NCBI RefSeq assembly: GCF_017254835.1
Contig: NZ_JAFKCW010000001.1
Span: 682,001-746,000, forward strand
Reading direction: 5' to 3'
Origin: Algoriphagus aestuariicola
GTDB taxonomy: Bacteria; Bacteroidota; Bacteroidia; Cytophagales; Cyclobacteriaceae
DNA: 64,000 nt
Positions 55,772 to 64,000 of this stretch are shown here, piece after piece (position 1 is the first letter of the stretch; each line of letters starts with the position of its first letter). The notes under the pieces are model-generated. The model was given only the letters and a program-made list of their open reading frames with translations. It did not search any database and had not been told where the DNA came from. The translations under genes were made by a program, and so were the position numbers.

Positions 55772-55776
55772 GTGGA

Positions 55777-56235
55777 ATGGGGGATACCAGTTTCTTTCAG
55801 GACGGATATACTCCACCAACCGCTTTCTATTTCAGAGTCACATTCAACGGTTTTCCGGAGATGGACAGCAGCTTTCAGGAAGTTTCCGGCTTGAAAGTCA
55901 CGGTAAAGGTCACCGAAAAAATGGAGGGGGGAGATAACAATTACATGCATTATCTCCCTTCCCCTCCTAAATACGCCGACCTCGTGCTCAAGCGATGCCT
56001 GCTCCAAAACTCCAGCCTGGATACCTGGTGCCGCAATGCACTGGAGAATTTCAAGTTCCAGCCTCTGGATTTGCAGGTGATGCTGCTGGGGCCCGATGCC
56101 GCGCCTCTTGCTTCTTGGACTGTTTTCAGGGCAATCCCGCTTTCGTGGGAATTGTCGGCATTGGGCAGCACCAAAAATGAACTGGCAATAGAAACGCTTA
56201 CACTTAAGTACAAGCACTTTAAAAAAGACAGCTAA
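55777..56235 (+). CDS. eCIS second tube-type protein (Afp5/Pvc5 tube initiator type)
   Basis: A 152-aa protein with the same fold: TAFYFRVTFNGF, SSFQEVSGLKVTVKV, then KYADLVLKRCLLQNSSLDTW and ASWTVFRAIPLSWELSAL. It is more divergent than the first tube protein and its place, directly before DUF5908 and the LysM baseplate genes, matches Afp5/Pvc5, the ring that joins tube to baseplate. Separated from the first tube gene by 5 bases. Confidence 0.88.
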   Translation: MGDTSFFQDGYTPPTAFYFRVTFNGFPEMDSSFQEVSGLKVTVKVTEKMEGGDNNYMHYLPSPPKYADLVLKRCLLQNSSLDTWCRNALENFKFQPLDLQVMLLGPDAAPLASWTVFRAIPLSWELSALGSTKNELAIETLTLKYKHFKKDS

Positions 56236-56236
56236 G

Positions 56237-56422
56237 ATGACGTTGCTTATTAAGCAGTTGATAATCAGGGGTGAAGTGGTGGAGGATTCTGAGCGATCCA
56301 ATCGCGGCGAAAAAATGGACTATGAGGCGATAAGGCAGCTCGTGGAATCGGCCAAAAGGGAAATCGTGAAGGAGTGCCAAGAAAGGATCTCTGAAATGAT
56401 CGAAAACAGCGTTGCAAGGTGA
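56237..56422 (+). CDS. DUF5908 small eCIS protein (Afp6-like)
   Basis: A 61-aa charged protein: an N-terminal strand pair (LLIKQLIIRGEVV) and a C-terminal amphipathic helix (DYEAIRQLVESAKREIVKEC). Recognised as DUF5908, a small family found at this place in Bacteroidota eCIS operons. Its stop TGA (56420-56422) overlaps a possible GTG start of the next gene. Too short for domain-level evidence; role unknown. Confidence 0.75.
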   Translation: MTLLIKQLIIRGEVVEDSERSNRGEKMDYEAIRQLVESAKREIVKECQERISEMIENSVAR

Positions 56423-56424
56423 CT

Positions 56425-57087
56425 ATGGATTCTGGAAACTTAACCAAAATGAAGTTGGTGGCTTACAAAAAGCCCGATTTCACGGACAAGGTTGGGGAAT
56501 ATGATGTTTTGGTAAATCCCGACAAATACAGGGACAAGTCCGAGTTGAAATATTCGACCAATTCATCTCCCTTGGGAGTCTCTGCCGAGACTGTGAAGTT
56601 CCGCAGTGTCGGGACCAAAACCTTCAACATGGACTTCTTTTTTGACAGCACAGGAGTCATGACCACCCAGCCCGTGGATCAACAGATCAACGTGGTAAAA
56701 AACCTGATCTATACCTACAACGGGGATATTCACGAGCCGAACTACGTAAAAATCCTTTGGGGCACGCAGTCCCTTTTTGAAGGAAGGCTCAAGGAATGGG
56801 ACATTCTATACTCCATGATGGACTTGGATGGAACACCCCTTCGGGCGGAGATTAAGGCGGTATTTATCGGGTCGGTATCTGTAAAAAAGAAGGCGCTTGA
56901 AGAACGGAGAAATTCCTCTGATCTCACGCACATCCGTATCGTGAAGGCCGGTGATACCTTGCCGGCGATGTGTTTTAAAATCTACGGCGATAGCAAATAC
57001 CATATCCAAGTGGCTGACTTCAATTCCCTGAACAATATCCGCGCGATTTCGCCGGGAGATCAGCTTGTTTTTCCACCATTAGTATAG
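56425..57087 (+). CDS. eCIS LysM baseplate protein (Afp7/Pvc7 type)
   Basis: A 220-aa protein with an N-terminal beta domain (MKLVAYKKPDFTDKVGEYDVL, KTFNMDFFFDSTG) and a C-terminal LysM domain (IRIVKAGDTLPAMCFKIYGD through QLVFPP), the arrangement of T4 gp53-like Afp7/Pvc7 proteins that link tube and baseplate hub. ATG 56425 is taken as start; GTG 56419 is an alternative that overlaps the DUF5908 stop codon. Confidence 0.9.
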   Translation: MDSGNLTKMKLVAYKKPDFTDKVGEYDVLVNPDKYRDKSELKYSTNSSPLGVSAETVKFRSVGTKTFNMDFFFDSTGVMTTQPVDQQINVVKNLIYTYNGDIHEPNYVKILWGTQSLFEGRLKEWDILYSMMDLDGTPLRAEIKAVFIGSVSVKKKALEERRNSSDLTHIRIVKAGDTLPAMCFKIYGDSKYHIQVADFNSLNNIRAISPGDQLVFPPLV

Positions 57088-57094
57088 GTTCAGC

Positions 57095-58894
57095 ATGGCT
57101 GAGTTGATAAAAGAAAATGATCTTCCCGTCTCCTTTGAGATCACTGTTGATGGTACCGTACTCTCCGCGGAGATTGAGGTGATTTCCATCGGGGTGGTTT
57201 TGGAAGTAAATAGGATAGCTTCGGCAACGCTAAAGGTCTCCGACGGCGGGGCGTTTGGATTGGAAAATGAACCGTTTTCGAATAGCTCTTCCTCCAATTT
57301 CGTTCCTGGAAATGAGATTGAAATCAGTTTGGGCTACGGAGACGATAGGGCTCTTGCCTTTAAAGGGGTTATTGTTGGACAGCGCATGATCGTGCGGGAT
57401 ACTACCTCCTGTTTGTTGGTCACTTGCAGAGATAAGTCTTTCAAGCTTACCAAGTCCCGAGCGAACACCATTCTTCAGGAGTCCAAGGACGATGACCTCT
57501 TCAGTACACTGATATCCGGAGCGGGCCTGACTGCCACGGTGGATTCTGCTACGCAGTTTTCCTATCCTCTTTTTCAGTTCAATTCTTCGGATTGGGATTA
57601 CCTGATGATCCGTGCGGAAGCGAACAATTTCTACGTTTTGACAGACCAAAATGAGGTTAGTGTCAAGGAATATGACTTTTCCGCTTCTCCGGCATTTGCT
57701 GTAGATGCCGCATTGACAGCCATCGAAGTTGACCTAGAGCTCAACGGAGAAAATGCCTATCCTGAGTTCAGCTTCACCTCTTGGGATTTCAAAGGGCAGG
57801 CGAGTGCTGTGGTCAGCGCAAGCATGGCTGACCCGATTTCTCAGGGAAATCTGACTGCTCAGAATATCGCGTCCAAGCTTTCGATTCCGACTCTAAACAA
57901 GTTTTCCTCAGCGCCACTGTCCTCAGAGGAGTTGACATCTTTTTCAAAGAGTTGGATCAGCAAATCCGCGCTGTCCAAAATACGCGGGGTGATCACGATT
58001 CCTGGATCAGTCAGTCTACGTCCTGGGAATTTGGTGGAGCTGAGGAACTTTGGGGACCGATTCGATGGCAATGCGTTCGTTTCAAAAGTTGTACAAGATT
58101 GCCGGGACGGGAGTTGGACGACACAGGTCTTTGTGGGGATGCAATCCCGCTGGCATTCTTCACTTCCCGATGTTCAGGAGCAGGATGGACTTGGACTATT
58201 GCCCGGAATCAGGGGAACCCACTTGGGGAAAGTCAAACAGATCAATGAAGATCCAGATGCGGAGTACCGCGTTTTGATCGAGTTGGGTGCATTTCAAAAC
58301 TCCTCCAATTCCAACACGATCTGGGCGAGGCTAGCTGCGAACTATGCCTCAAACCAAGCCGGCTTTTTCTTTTTCCCGGAAGTGGGAGACGAGGTCTTGG
58401 TGACCTTTATCAACGGAGACCCGAGATTTCCGGTGATTATCGGCAGCCTTTACAGCTCCACGGTAAAACCAATGTTTGAGCCGGACGCGGAGAATTCGAC
58501 CAAAGCCATCCATTCCAAAACCGGAATTGCCTTAGTGTTTAACGAAAAAGACAAAATTCTGACAATACAAACTCCAGGAGGCAATACCGTAGTCTTGGAT
58601 GATAAAGAGGGGCAGATTACCCTTAACGACAGCAACTCCAACTCGGCTGTCCTAAACAAAGACGGGATAAGCTTGTCCAGTCCCAAAGACATCGTACTCG
58701 ATGCCAAGGGAAATATTAACCTCAAAGCTGTTTCAGGGATTACCATGGAGGCTTCGGGGGGAGATCTTACAGGAAAAGGACTGAACGTTTCGCTGGAAGC
58801 ACAAGTCTCAATGAAGGCTGCGGGAAATGCCTCAGCCGAATTTTCAGCCTCTGGCCAGACCGCCCTGAAGGGCGCGATAGTCATGATAAATTGA
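57095..58894 (+). CDS. eCIS spike/hub protein (VgrG/gp27-gp5-like; Afp8/Pvc8 type)
   Basis: A 599-aa trimeric spike. Residues about 1-330 are the gp27-like hub (opening PVSFEITVDGTVLSAEIEVI; ARANTI-type helices), about 350-450 an OB-fold with GLLPGIRGTHLGKVK, EVGDEVLVTFINGDPRFPVI and GSLYSS, and the C-terminal repeats (GNINLKAVSG, ISLSSPKDIV, GKGLNVSLEAQ) form a triple-stranded beta-helix needle. The spike punctures the target membrane when the sheath contracts. Starts 7 bases after the LysM gene. Confidence 0.94.
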   Translation: MAELIKENDLPVSFEITVDGTVLSAEIEVISIGVVLEVNRIASATLKVSDGGAFGLENEPFSNSSSSNFVPGNEIEISLGYGDDRALAFKGVIVGQRMIVRDTTSCLLVTCRDKSFKLTKSRANTILQESKDDDLFSTLISGAGLTATVDSATQFSYPLFQFNSSDWDYLMIRAEANNFYVLTDQNEVSVKEYDFSASPAFAVDAALTAIEVDLELNGENAYPEFSFTSWDFKGQASAVVSASMADPISQGNLTAQNIASKLSIPTLNKFSSAPLSSEELTSFSKSWISKSALSKIRGVITIPGSVSLRPGNLVELRNFGDRFDGNAFVSKVVQDCRDGSWTTQVFVGMQSRWHSSLPDVQEQDGLGLLPGIRGTHLGKVKQINEDPDAEYRVLIELGAFQNSSNSNTIWARLAANYASNQAGFFFFPEVGDEVLVTFINGDPRFPVIIGSLYSSTVKPMFEPDAENSTKAIHSKTGIALVFNEKDKILTIQTPGGNTVVLDDKEGQITLNDSNSNSAVLNKDGISLSSPKDIVLDAKGNINLKAVSGITMEASGGDLTGKGLNVSLEAQVSMKAAGNASAEFSASGQTALKGAIVMIN

Positions 58895-58901
58895 TGGAAT
58901 T

Positions 58902-59201
58902 ATGCCAATGGCAGCAAGATTGACAGATATGCACACCTGTCCCATGCAGACGCCGGGGACACCACCCATTCCCCACGTAGGAGGTCCTATAATAGGGCCT
59001 GGAGCCCCGACCGTGCTGATCGGTGGGATGCCCGCTGCGGTGTTGGGGGATTCCTGCGTTTGCGTAGGACCGCCCGACTCGATCATCAAAGGTTCGGCCA
59101 CTGTAATGATTGGTGGAAAACCTGCCGCGAGAATGGGCGACTCTACCGCCCATGGCGGCTCGATAGTCCTAGGATGTCCAACAGTAATGATCGGTGGCTG
59201 A
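58902..59201 (+). CDS. PAAR-repeat spike tip protein (Afp10/Pvc10 type)
   Basis: A 99-aa PAAR protein that caps the spike with a sharp tip, usually holding a zinc ion. Repeats are visible as GPIIGPGAPTVLIGGMPAAVLGD, SATVMIGGKPAARMGD and GCPTVMIGG; H11 and C13 with later H and C residues fit the zinc site. ATG 58902 (MPMAARLTD) or ATG 58908 are possible. In Afp the PAAR gene comes after the gp25 gene; here it comes before it. Confidence 0.93.
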   Translation: MPMAARLTDMHTCPMQTPGTPPIPHVGGPIIGPGAPTVLIGGMPAAVLGDSCVCVGPPDSIIKGSATVMIGGKPAARMGDSTAHGGSIVLGCPTVMIGG

Positions 59202-59202
59202 C

Positions 59203-59616
59203 ATGGCAGACTCCTCCAACGCATTTTTGGGAATGGGCTGGGCATTTCCCCCGGCATTTGAGATCGACTCAAAGTGGGTGGAGATGGTCTCGGCTGAAAA
59301 GGACATTCAACAAAGCATTCGGATCATACTCGGCACAATTCCTACTGAGCGCGTGATGGATCCCAAGTTTGGCTGTGACATTCTCAGCTATGTGTTTGAG
59401 ACCAATGACCCAACATACCTCACGCTGTTGCGGGACGCGATCAGTGATGCATTGCTCTACTACGAGCCGAGGATCAAGGTCCATGATATCTTTTTCGGCA
59501 AGGAGAAATTGCTCGAGGGCATTTTGCATATCCATATCGAGTACACGGTAATTATCACCAATTCAAGAAGCAACATGGTTTATCCATTCTATTTCAAGGA
59601 AGGAACAAACCTCTGA
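59203..59616 (+). CDS. GPW/gp25-like baseplate wedge protein (Afp9/Pvc9 type)
   Basis: A 137-aa protein of the gp25/lysozyme-like wedge family: opening ADSSNAFLGMGWAFPPAFEI, KDIQQSIRIILGTIPTERV and MDPKFGCDILSYVFE with the gp25 EPR-type motif YYEPRIKV. It joins the sheath to the wedge. ATG 59203 is 1 base after the PAAR stop; the open frame also offers GTG 59194. The order PAAR-gp25 differs from Afp/PVC. Confidence 0.9.
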   Translation: MADSSNAFLGMGWAFPPAFEIDSKWVEMVSAEKDIQQSIRIILGTIPTERVMDPKFGCDILSYVFETNDPTYLTLLRDAISDALLYYEPRIKVHDIFFGKEKLLEGILHIHIEYTVIITNSRSNMVYPFYFKEGTNL

Positions 59617-59640
59617 CTGACAGCCAAGTGCTGATCCCTT

Positions 59641-62600
59641 ATGAAAAACGGAATTAACCAATCTGGTAGACTACTTCCCTCACTGGAACCCACCTCCATC
59701 GTACCTGATGAACGGACACTGTTGGATTTGGTCCAGTTTACATTGGACTATTCCGACGCGGTTTCTTACTATAATTTTCAAAACAAGCCCCTTGGTACCT
59801 GGAGACCATTTTTGCTGGACGATCCGGTATTCATCACGGGGCTGGTCGCAGCGGCGTCTTTCGATTCCTATAAGCTGCGACAGGACGACCTAGCGGTCAA
59901 GGCAGAGAATAGGACAAGGTCAAGGAAAGAGCACCAGGAGGCGATGGCGGCCAATTTGCTTTCCATGGTCAAGCATCTCCTGCATTGGGAAAGTCTTTTT
60001 AGGGACTGCAACTATTCCGGTCCGCTGATGAAGGAGATCATGAACAGTAAGAAGTTTCTTGAGCCGATGGTTCAGGGGGTATTCCACTACCAAAAACGGT
60101 TCAATGCGTTCGAATTTTCTGGAATGCTAATTTCCGAAAAAAGAGAAACCCAAGAGGTCAATTTCAATGAGAGCTTCAAGGCGGTGTACAAAAATCTGGT
60201 TTTTGTCGTGGAGTTAGCAGGCAGGCGCTTCAATGAGATGATCGAAGATAATTCCGGAGGCCACCAACCCCACATTGGCCTCTTGCTCGCTGCCTTGAGA
60301 CTGTTTAAGGAAGTTCAAGCGGACATGAACTCGTTGACCCGTAGACATTTGGATTTTTACTACCAAAGAATTCTTCAGCAGGTACCTAAGTCTCCCACTA
60401 TGCTTCAGGTTTTGATTGGGCTTATCCCAAAATCCGGAGCGGACCTTCTGCCAAAAAACTCGACCTTCAGCCTTCTCTTTCCCTCCAAAAAGGTGATCTC
60501 CATGCGTACCCAGCTTGATACCGAGCTGAGCCCGGCGAGAGTTGTTGACATAAGGACGCTTTATAAGAGCAACTACTTTCCGTTTTCCTCAGGGCTAAAA
60601 AATGAAAAGTTTGCGCTAAACGGGGTCTACAGCACCGTTTTGTATCAGGGGCAGGGGAAGAATGAGATCGTGTTTAGCGGCGATACTTCATCGGATTTTC
60701 CGGTGGTGATGGGGGAGGATCAGAGTCAGAAGGGCCTTAACCAAAGAACCATGGGGGCCACGCTCATCGGACTTGTTGTGAGTTCCCCTGTCTTGTTTGT
60801 GGAGATGGGAAAACACTATTTTCAGCTGACTTTTGAGCTCACTCGCCAATCCTGCAGCGCCTTCAAAGACATGCTGGCGAAACTTCTACGCGAAAAGGAA
60901 GTGGCGATGGGGTCTGGACAGCAACGCTCCGACCATGCACTGAGGAGCTTTATCTATAGTTTTTTAAACGAGGCTTTTACGGTCGCACTGACCACCGCGA
61001 CCGGATGGAAGGCACTTGAGTTTGTCCAGGTTAATTTTCTTGAAGCTGAGTCTCGGCTTGAGTTCAAGCTGGAGCTCGATGGGATGGAAGATTTTCCCGT
61101 GGCTTATGACCAACAGCTGCACGGGGGAATTGCCGGGACGGATTGGCCTTGTATTCGATTGCTGCTAAACAACGCCGCCCACTATCCTCCCTATCGTCCG
61201 ATTCAGGAGCTGGAAGTGGTGGAGGTGGAAATTCTTACACTTTCAAAAGGCGTAAGCATGGGGTTCGAGTGCAGCAACCAAATTGGGAAGTTGGACTGTT
61301 CGAATCCCTTTCTTCCGTTTGGGGCGCTGCCAAGCAAAGATTCCTATTTGAGGGTTTTTGATCCTTTGATCTTCAACAAATATCTCTTGAGGTTATCGGT
61401 GAAGTTGACTTGGCTTGGATTTCCGGATGAGCGTACGGGGTTCACAGGTCATTATAAGTCTTATCCGGAAGAAATAAACAATCGGAGCTTCCGCGCGACA
61501 GTATCCATCGATTCCTTCCTTGTGGAGCAAAGTGATGTGACGCGGCTGCCGGAGCAGAAAGTATTGCTTTTTGGAACTAAGGAAAAATCCGATGGAGAAT
61601 ACCTGCTGAAAAGCAAAGTCATAGACTTAAACCTGGACTTGGTCGATCGGACTATACTGGGTGAGCCCTCTCCGAAAGTCCGCGGACGGGACAACCCGGT
61701 GTATTTTGAACTTAAACTATCCGATCCAAGCCCGTTTGCCTTTGGCCATGATAAATATGCGCAGCTGTACGCAGAGACTTCTTTTCACAACAGCAGATTT
61801 CCCAAAAGACCCAGGGAATTGCCCAAGCCAGCGTATACGCCCCAAGTCGAGAGAGTTGAATTTTCATACAGCAATTATGCCAAGGAAAACTTGGGCAGAA
61901 AAGGAAGCGAAAACAGCGGCAGCATCAAAATCTTCCACTTGTTTCCTTTCGGCTTCAGTCAGGTTTTTCCAGCCTCAGGCAAGGCATTGTCCTATTTGGT
62001 GCCGCAGCTAAACAGAAAGGGAAACCTGCTCATCGGACTGACCGACGTATCCGAAAACCAGTTTTTGAACCTTGGATTCAAGCTGCATCCGGCATTTTTC
62101 ATCCATACCGTGACCCATCCGCCAAGAGTTGCCTGGGAATATCTGGAGAGAAACACCTGGGTGCCCTTGGGAAATCTGATGCTGGAGGATTCGACGCATG
62201 GAATGCTACAATCAGGAATCGTGAAGATCAAGCTTCCATCGAGAATGGATTTCAACAGCACACGCCTCGACTCTGGAAAATTTTGGCTGAGAATCTCCAA
62301 CTCGGGATACTCAGATATCAATAGTCGCCTAATTGCAATTTTCACGAATGCAACATGGGCCACACAGGTGCCGGATGAATCGACAATGCTCAGCCCTCAC
62401 GAGCTACGTGACGAGTTGACGGTGGTTTCTAACGGGAACCCTGCCATCAACTCGGTCGCAGGCCCATACCATATCAAGGTTCCAACCTTCAAAAAAACTC
62501 CGGCACAGGATAGAAGCAGGATCAGCGAAATGATGAGACACCGAAATCGGGGGATCAGCACTTGGGACTTGGAGCGGATTGTGTTGGAGACCTTCCCTCA

Positions 62601-63258
62601 AATCGGTAGGGTGATGGTCTATGGCCGGAGCGACTTTCCTCTTCATTTGGTCAAAAACAGCAATGTACAGGTCGTGGTAATCCCTCATTCCCCATTGGAA
62701 TCCGAATTTGGGAAAGAGGGTTTTCGGGCACCGTTTGAGTTGCTTCAGGAAATTAAGCAATACCTCCATGCTTTTGTTTCGCCATTTACGAGACTTGAGG
62801 TATGCAACCCAGTCTTTGAGAAATTGAAAATCCGCGCCGCGGTCAAGTTCCATAAAACCCAGCAGTCAGGCTATTACAGAAACCTGCTTGAGCGTGAGCT
62901 GATTGAGTTTCTGTCGCCCAATCCCGGGGATTTTCAGGAGGAAAAAGGATTCATCAATTCTGTGTTTAAGGCGGAAATTCAGAGTTTCATTGAGTCTAGG
63001 CCATACGTGGACTTCATCACCGGTCTATCTGTCCTCCAGATCGTCGAAGTCCAGGGCAGCTACAAGATAATCGATACGGCGGATACCAAGTACAGGATCG
63101 AACAACTACGCACGATCAGTCCCTATGCCATACTTACCTCTGCGGAGAGCCACCAACTTGAGGTCATCCAAGACAGCAGGCTCCTGGATCCCGAAATCGC
63201 AAGCATAGGCGATCTGTCGATTGATACAGATTTCATCATCAAACAATCCAAAAAATAA
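59641..63258 (+). CDS. Large eCIS baseplate wedge protein (Afp11/12 / baseplate J-like type)
   Basis: A 1205-aa protein. The N-terminal half is helical (EAMAANLLSMVKHLLHWES, LAGRRFNEMIE); the middle has beta-rich insertions; the last 250 residues resemble the gp6/baseplate-J C-terminus (TWDLERIVLETFPQIGRVMV, then VVVIPHSPLESEFG, AAVKFHKTQQSGYYRNLL and QSFIESRPYVDFITG). Wedge proteins of this type form the ring around the spike that triggers contraction. Whether it corresponds to Afp11 or Afp12 cannot be decided by eye. Followed 19 bases later by a fibre-like gene. Confidence 0.85.
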   Translation: MKNGINQSGRLLPSLEPTSIVPDERTLLDLVQFTLDYSDAVSYYNFQNKPLGTWRPFLLDDPVFITGLVAAASFDSYKLRQDDLAVKAENRTRSRKEHQEAMAANLLSMVKHLLHWESLFRDCNYSGPLMKEIMNSKKFLEPMVQGVFHYQKRFNAFEFSGMLISEKRETQEVNFNESFKAVYKNLVFVVELAGRRFNEMIEDNSGGHQPHIGLLLAALRLFKEVQADMNSLTRRHLDFYYQRILQQVPKSPTMLQVLIGLIPKSGADLLPKNSTFSLLFPSKKVISMRTQLDTELSPARVVDIRTLYKSNYFPFSSGLKNEKFALNGVYSTVLYQGQGKNEIVFSGDTSSDFPVVMGEDQSQKGLNQRTMGATLIGLVVSSPVLFVEMGKHYFQLTFELTRQSCSAFKDMLAKLLREKEVAMGSGQQRSDHALRSFIYSFLNEAFTVALTTATGWKALEFVQVNFLEAESRLEFKLELDGMEDFPVAYDQQLHGGIAGTDWPCIRLLLNNAAHYPPYRPIQELEVVEVEILTLSKGVSMGFECSNQIGKLDCSNPFLPFGALPSKDSYLRVFDPLIFNKYLLRLSVKLTWLGFPDERTGFTGHYKSYPEEINNRSFRATVSIDSFLVEQSDVTRLPEQKVLLFGTKEKSDGEYLLKSKVIDLNLDLVDRTILGEPSPKVRGRDNPVYFELKLSDPSPFAFGHDKYAQLYAETSFHNSRFPKRPRELPKPAYTPQVERVEFSYSNYAKENLGRKGSENSGSIKIFHLFPFGFSQVFPASGKALSYLVPQLNRKGNLLIGLTDVSENQFLNLGFKLHPAFFIHTVTHPPRVAWEYLERNTWVPLGNLMLEDSTHGMLQSGIVKIKLPSRMDFNSTRLDSGKFWLRISNSGYSDINSRLIAIFTNATWATQVPDESTMLSPHELRDELTVVSNGNPAINSVAGPYHIKVPTFKKTPAQDRSRISEMMRHRNRGISTWDLERIVLETFPQIGRVMVYGRSDFPLHLVKNSNVQVVVIPHSPLESEFGKEGFRAPFELLQEIKQYLHAFVSPFTRLEVCNPVFEKLKIRAAVKFHKTQQSGYYRNLLERELIEFLSPNPGDFQEEKGFINSVFKAEIQSFIESRPYVDFITGLSVLQIVEVQGSYKIIDTADTKYRIEQLRTISPYAILTSAESHQLEVIQDSRLLDPEIASIGDLSIDTDFIIKQSKK

Positions 63259-63277
63259 CCACTGGTCTAACCCATCC

Positions 63278-64000
63278 ATGGCAGAAATAACCGGAAATAG
63301 CATCATCATAAACGACAGGGAGCAGCTTAAAAAGTACTTCAGAAGTGGGATGCTTCCTACCGAAATCCACTTTGCGATCCTGATCGATTCGATGTTCAAC
63401 AAGGTGGACGACGGGATCAACAAAAACGAAGAAGACGGGCTGATGGTCTTTCCCTCGGGGGACGAGGAAATCCTGCTAAGTTTTTACGATTCGCTAAAAG
63501 ACAAAAAATCGAGTTGGGTTTTGGTCAATGGCCAAGGGGAAACCAAGGGGATCATCCTGAGGGAGAAAGGAAAGGAGTATCCCACCATTTTTTTCCAGAA
63601 AGGGGGGAATGTAGGGATCGGAACAGACAGACCGTCCCAGAAGCTGGAGGTAGCGGGTCTGATAGCTTCACACGGCAGGGTTGGTGTTTACCAGAAGGGT
63701 CAGGTGCCAGCCGACGGCAACTGGCATGACGTGCTTACCAATCTCACGGGATGCCAGGGTTTCGAAATTGTCGCCCATGCAGGCCGAAAGCAAAAGGGGA
63801 AATATTCCCTCTTGCACGCCACTGCCCTTAGCACTTTCGGAAATTCTAAGCCCAAAATCACCAAGACCTGTGCTCATTTCGGCTTTTGGTGGAACAAGAT
63901 AAACTGCCGATGGGTAGGGGATACCTTCAATTATCGCCTGCAAATCCGAACGGGAAGCAATTATGGCGGAGACTCCAAGATCACTTTTCAGATCGGGAAA
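63278..64000 (+). CDS. Tail-fibre-like eCIS protein, partial (runs off the right edge)
   Basis: An open frame from ATG 63278 to the last base of the window (241 codons so far, no stop). The start is MAEITGNSIIINDREQLKKY with an N-terminal EIHFAILIDSMFNKVDDGI segment. The central NVGIGTDRPSQKLEVAG motif is the hinge commonly found in Bacteroidota fibre and adhesin proteins. A beta-rich region follows (GNWHDVLTNLTGCQGFEIVA, HFGFWWNKINCRWVGDTF). Probable role: fibre or baseplate-attached adhesin of the particle. The C-terminal length and any receptor-binding domain lie outside the window. Confidence 0.8.
   Translation, partial: MAEITGNSIIINDREQLKKYFRSGMLPTEIHFAILIDSMFNKVDDGINKNEEDGLMVFPSGDEEILLSFYDSLKDKKSSWVLVNGQGETKGIILREKGKEYPTIFFQKGGNVGIGTDRPSQKLEVAGLIASHGRVGVYQKGQVPADGNWHDVLTNLTGCQGFEIVAHAGRKQKGKYSLLHATALSTFGNSKPKITKTCAHFGFWWNKINCRWVGDTFNYRLQIRTGSNYGGDSKITFQIGK

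Noticed and set aside
55768-56301. Open frame opposite the second tube gene
   Set aside because: Antisense to a tube protein with clear fold signature.
50200-64000. Type VI secretion system or prophage
   Set aside because: No TssJLM, ClpV-type, capsid, terminase, integrase or lysis genes; DUF4255 and Pvc15-type ATPase point to eCIS.
1-64000. CRISPR arrays, insertion sequences or integrases
   Set aside because: No spaced direct repeats of suitable length and no transposase or recombinase reading frame were seen.

Overview
The window looks like chromosomal DNA from a Bacteroidota bacterium, most likely a marine-type Cytophagales relative of Algoriphagus (inference from gene content). Support comes from the DUF4924 protein next to lepA, many secreted and lipoprotein hydrolases, start codons generally lacking Shine-Dalgarno sequences, and a TTTG-N20-TACTTTTG promoter in front of a tRNA gene, which is the Bacteroidota primary-sigma consensus.

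Layout. 0-7.5 kb is housekeeping: a Ca2+-type P-ATPase, DUF4924, lepA, a four-helix-bundle gene broken by a stop codon, folD, tRNA-Leu(GAG) and a DsrE-like exported protein. 7.5-11.8 kb holds a hybrid histidine kinase facing a sigma-54 response regulator tail to tail, then a small exported protein. 12-23 kb carries a long amidophosphoribosyltransferase, an M42 peptidase, an App1-type phosphatidate phosphatase coupled to a diacylglycerol-kinase-family gene, two lipoproteins, valS and an alpha/beta hydrolase. 23-35 kb has a Bcr/CflA exporter, a Tat-exported phospholipase C, small unknowns, a CocE-type hydrolase, fahA with an ATP-pyrophosphatase, a secreted beta-rich protein and a flavin reductase.

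35.5-45.1 kb is a carbohydrate-flavoured block: a secreted sugar isomerase-like protein, a glycerophosphodiester phosphodiesterase, two divergently transcribed paralogues that resemble GH20/GH67-type N-domains followed by a DUF4838-like barrel, and a large lipoprotein with an alpha/alpha-toroid-like C-terminal half. No SusC/SusD pair is present. 45.2-49.9 kb is a minus-strand group of membrane proteins including CreD with a small winged-helix regulator. Two matching inverted repeats, one before the first gene and one before creD, are candidate operators for that regulator.

50.2-64 kb is the most notable region: the front part of an extracellular contractile injection system (eCIS; Afp/PVC/AlgoCIS-like). 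It encodes an AAA+ ATPase, a DUF4255 cap protein, a 353-aa protein of unknown family, sheath, two tube-type proteins, a DUF5908 protein, a LysM baseplate protein, a VgrG-like spike, a PAAR tip, a gp25-like wedge, a 1205-aa wedge protein, and a fibre-like gene that runs off the right edge. A membrane/coiled-coil gene lies on the opposite strand inside it. Tape measure, receptor fibre and toxin genes are not in the window and would be expected to the right.
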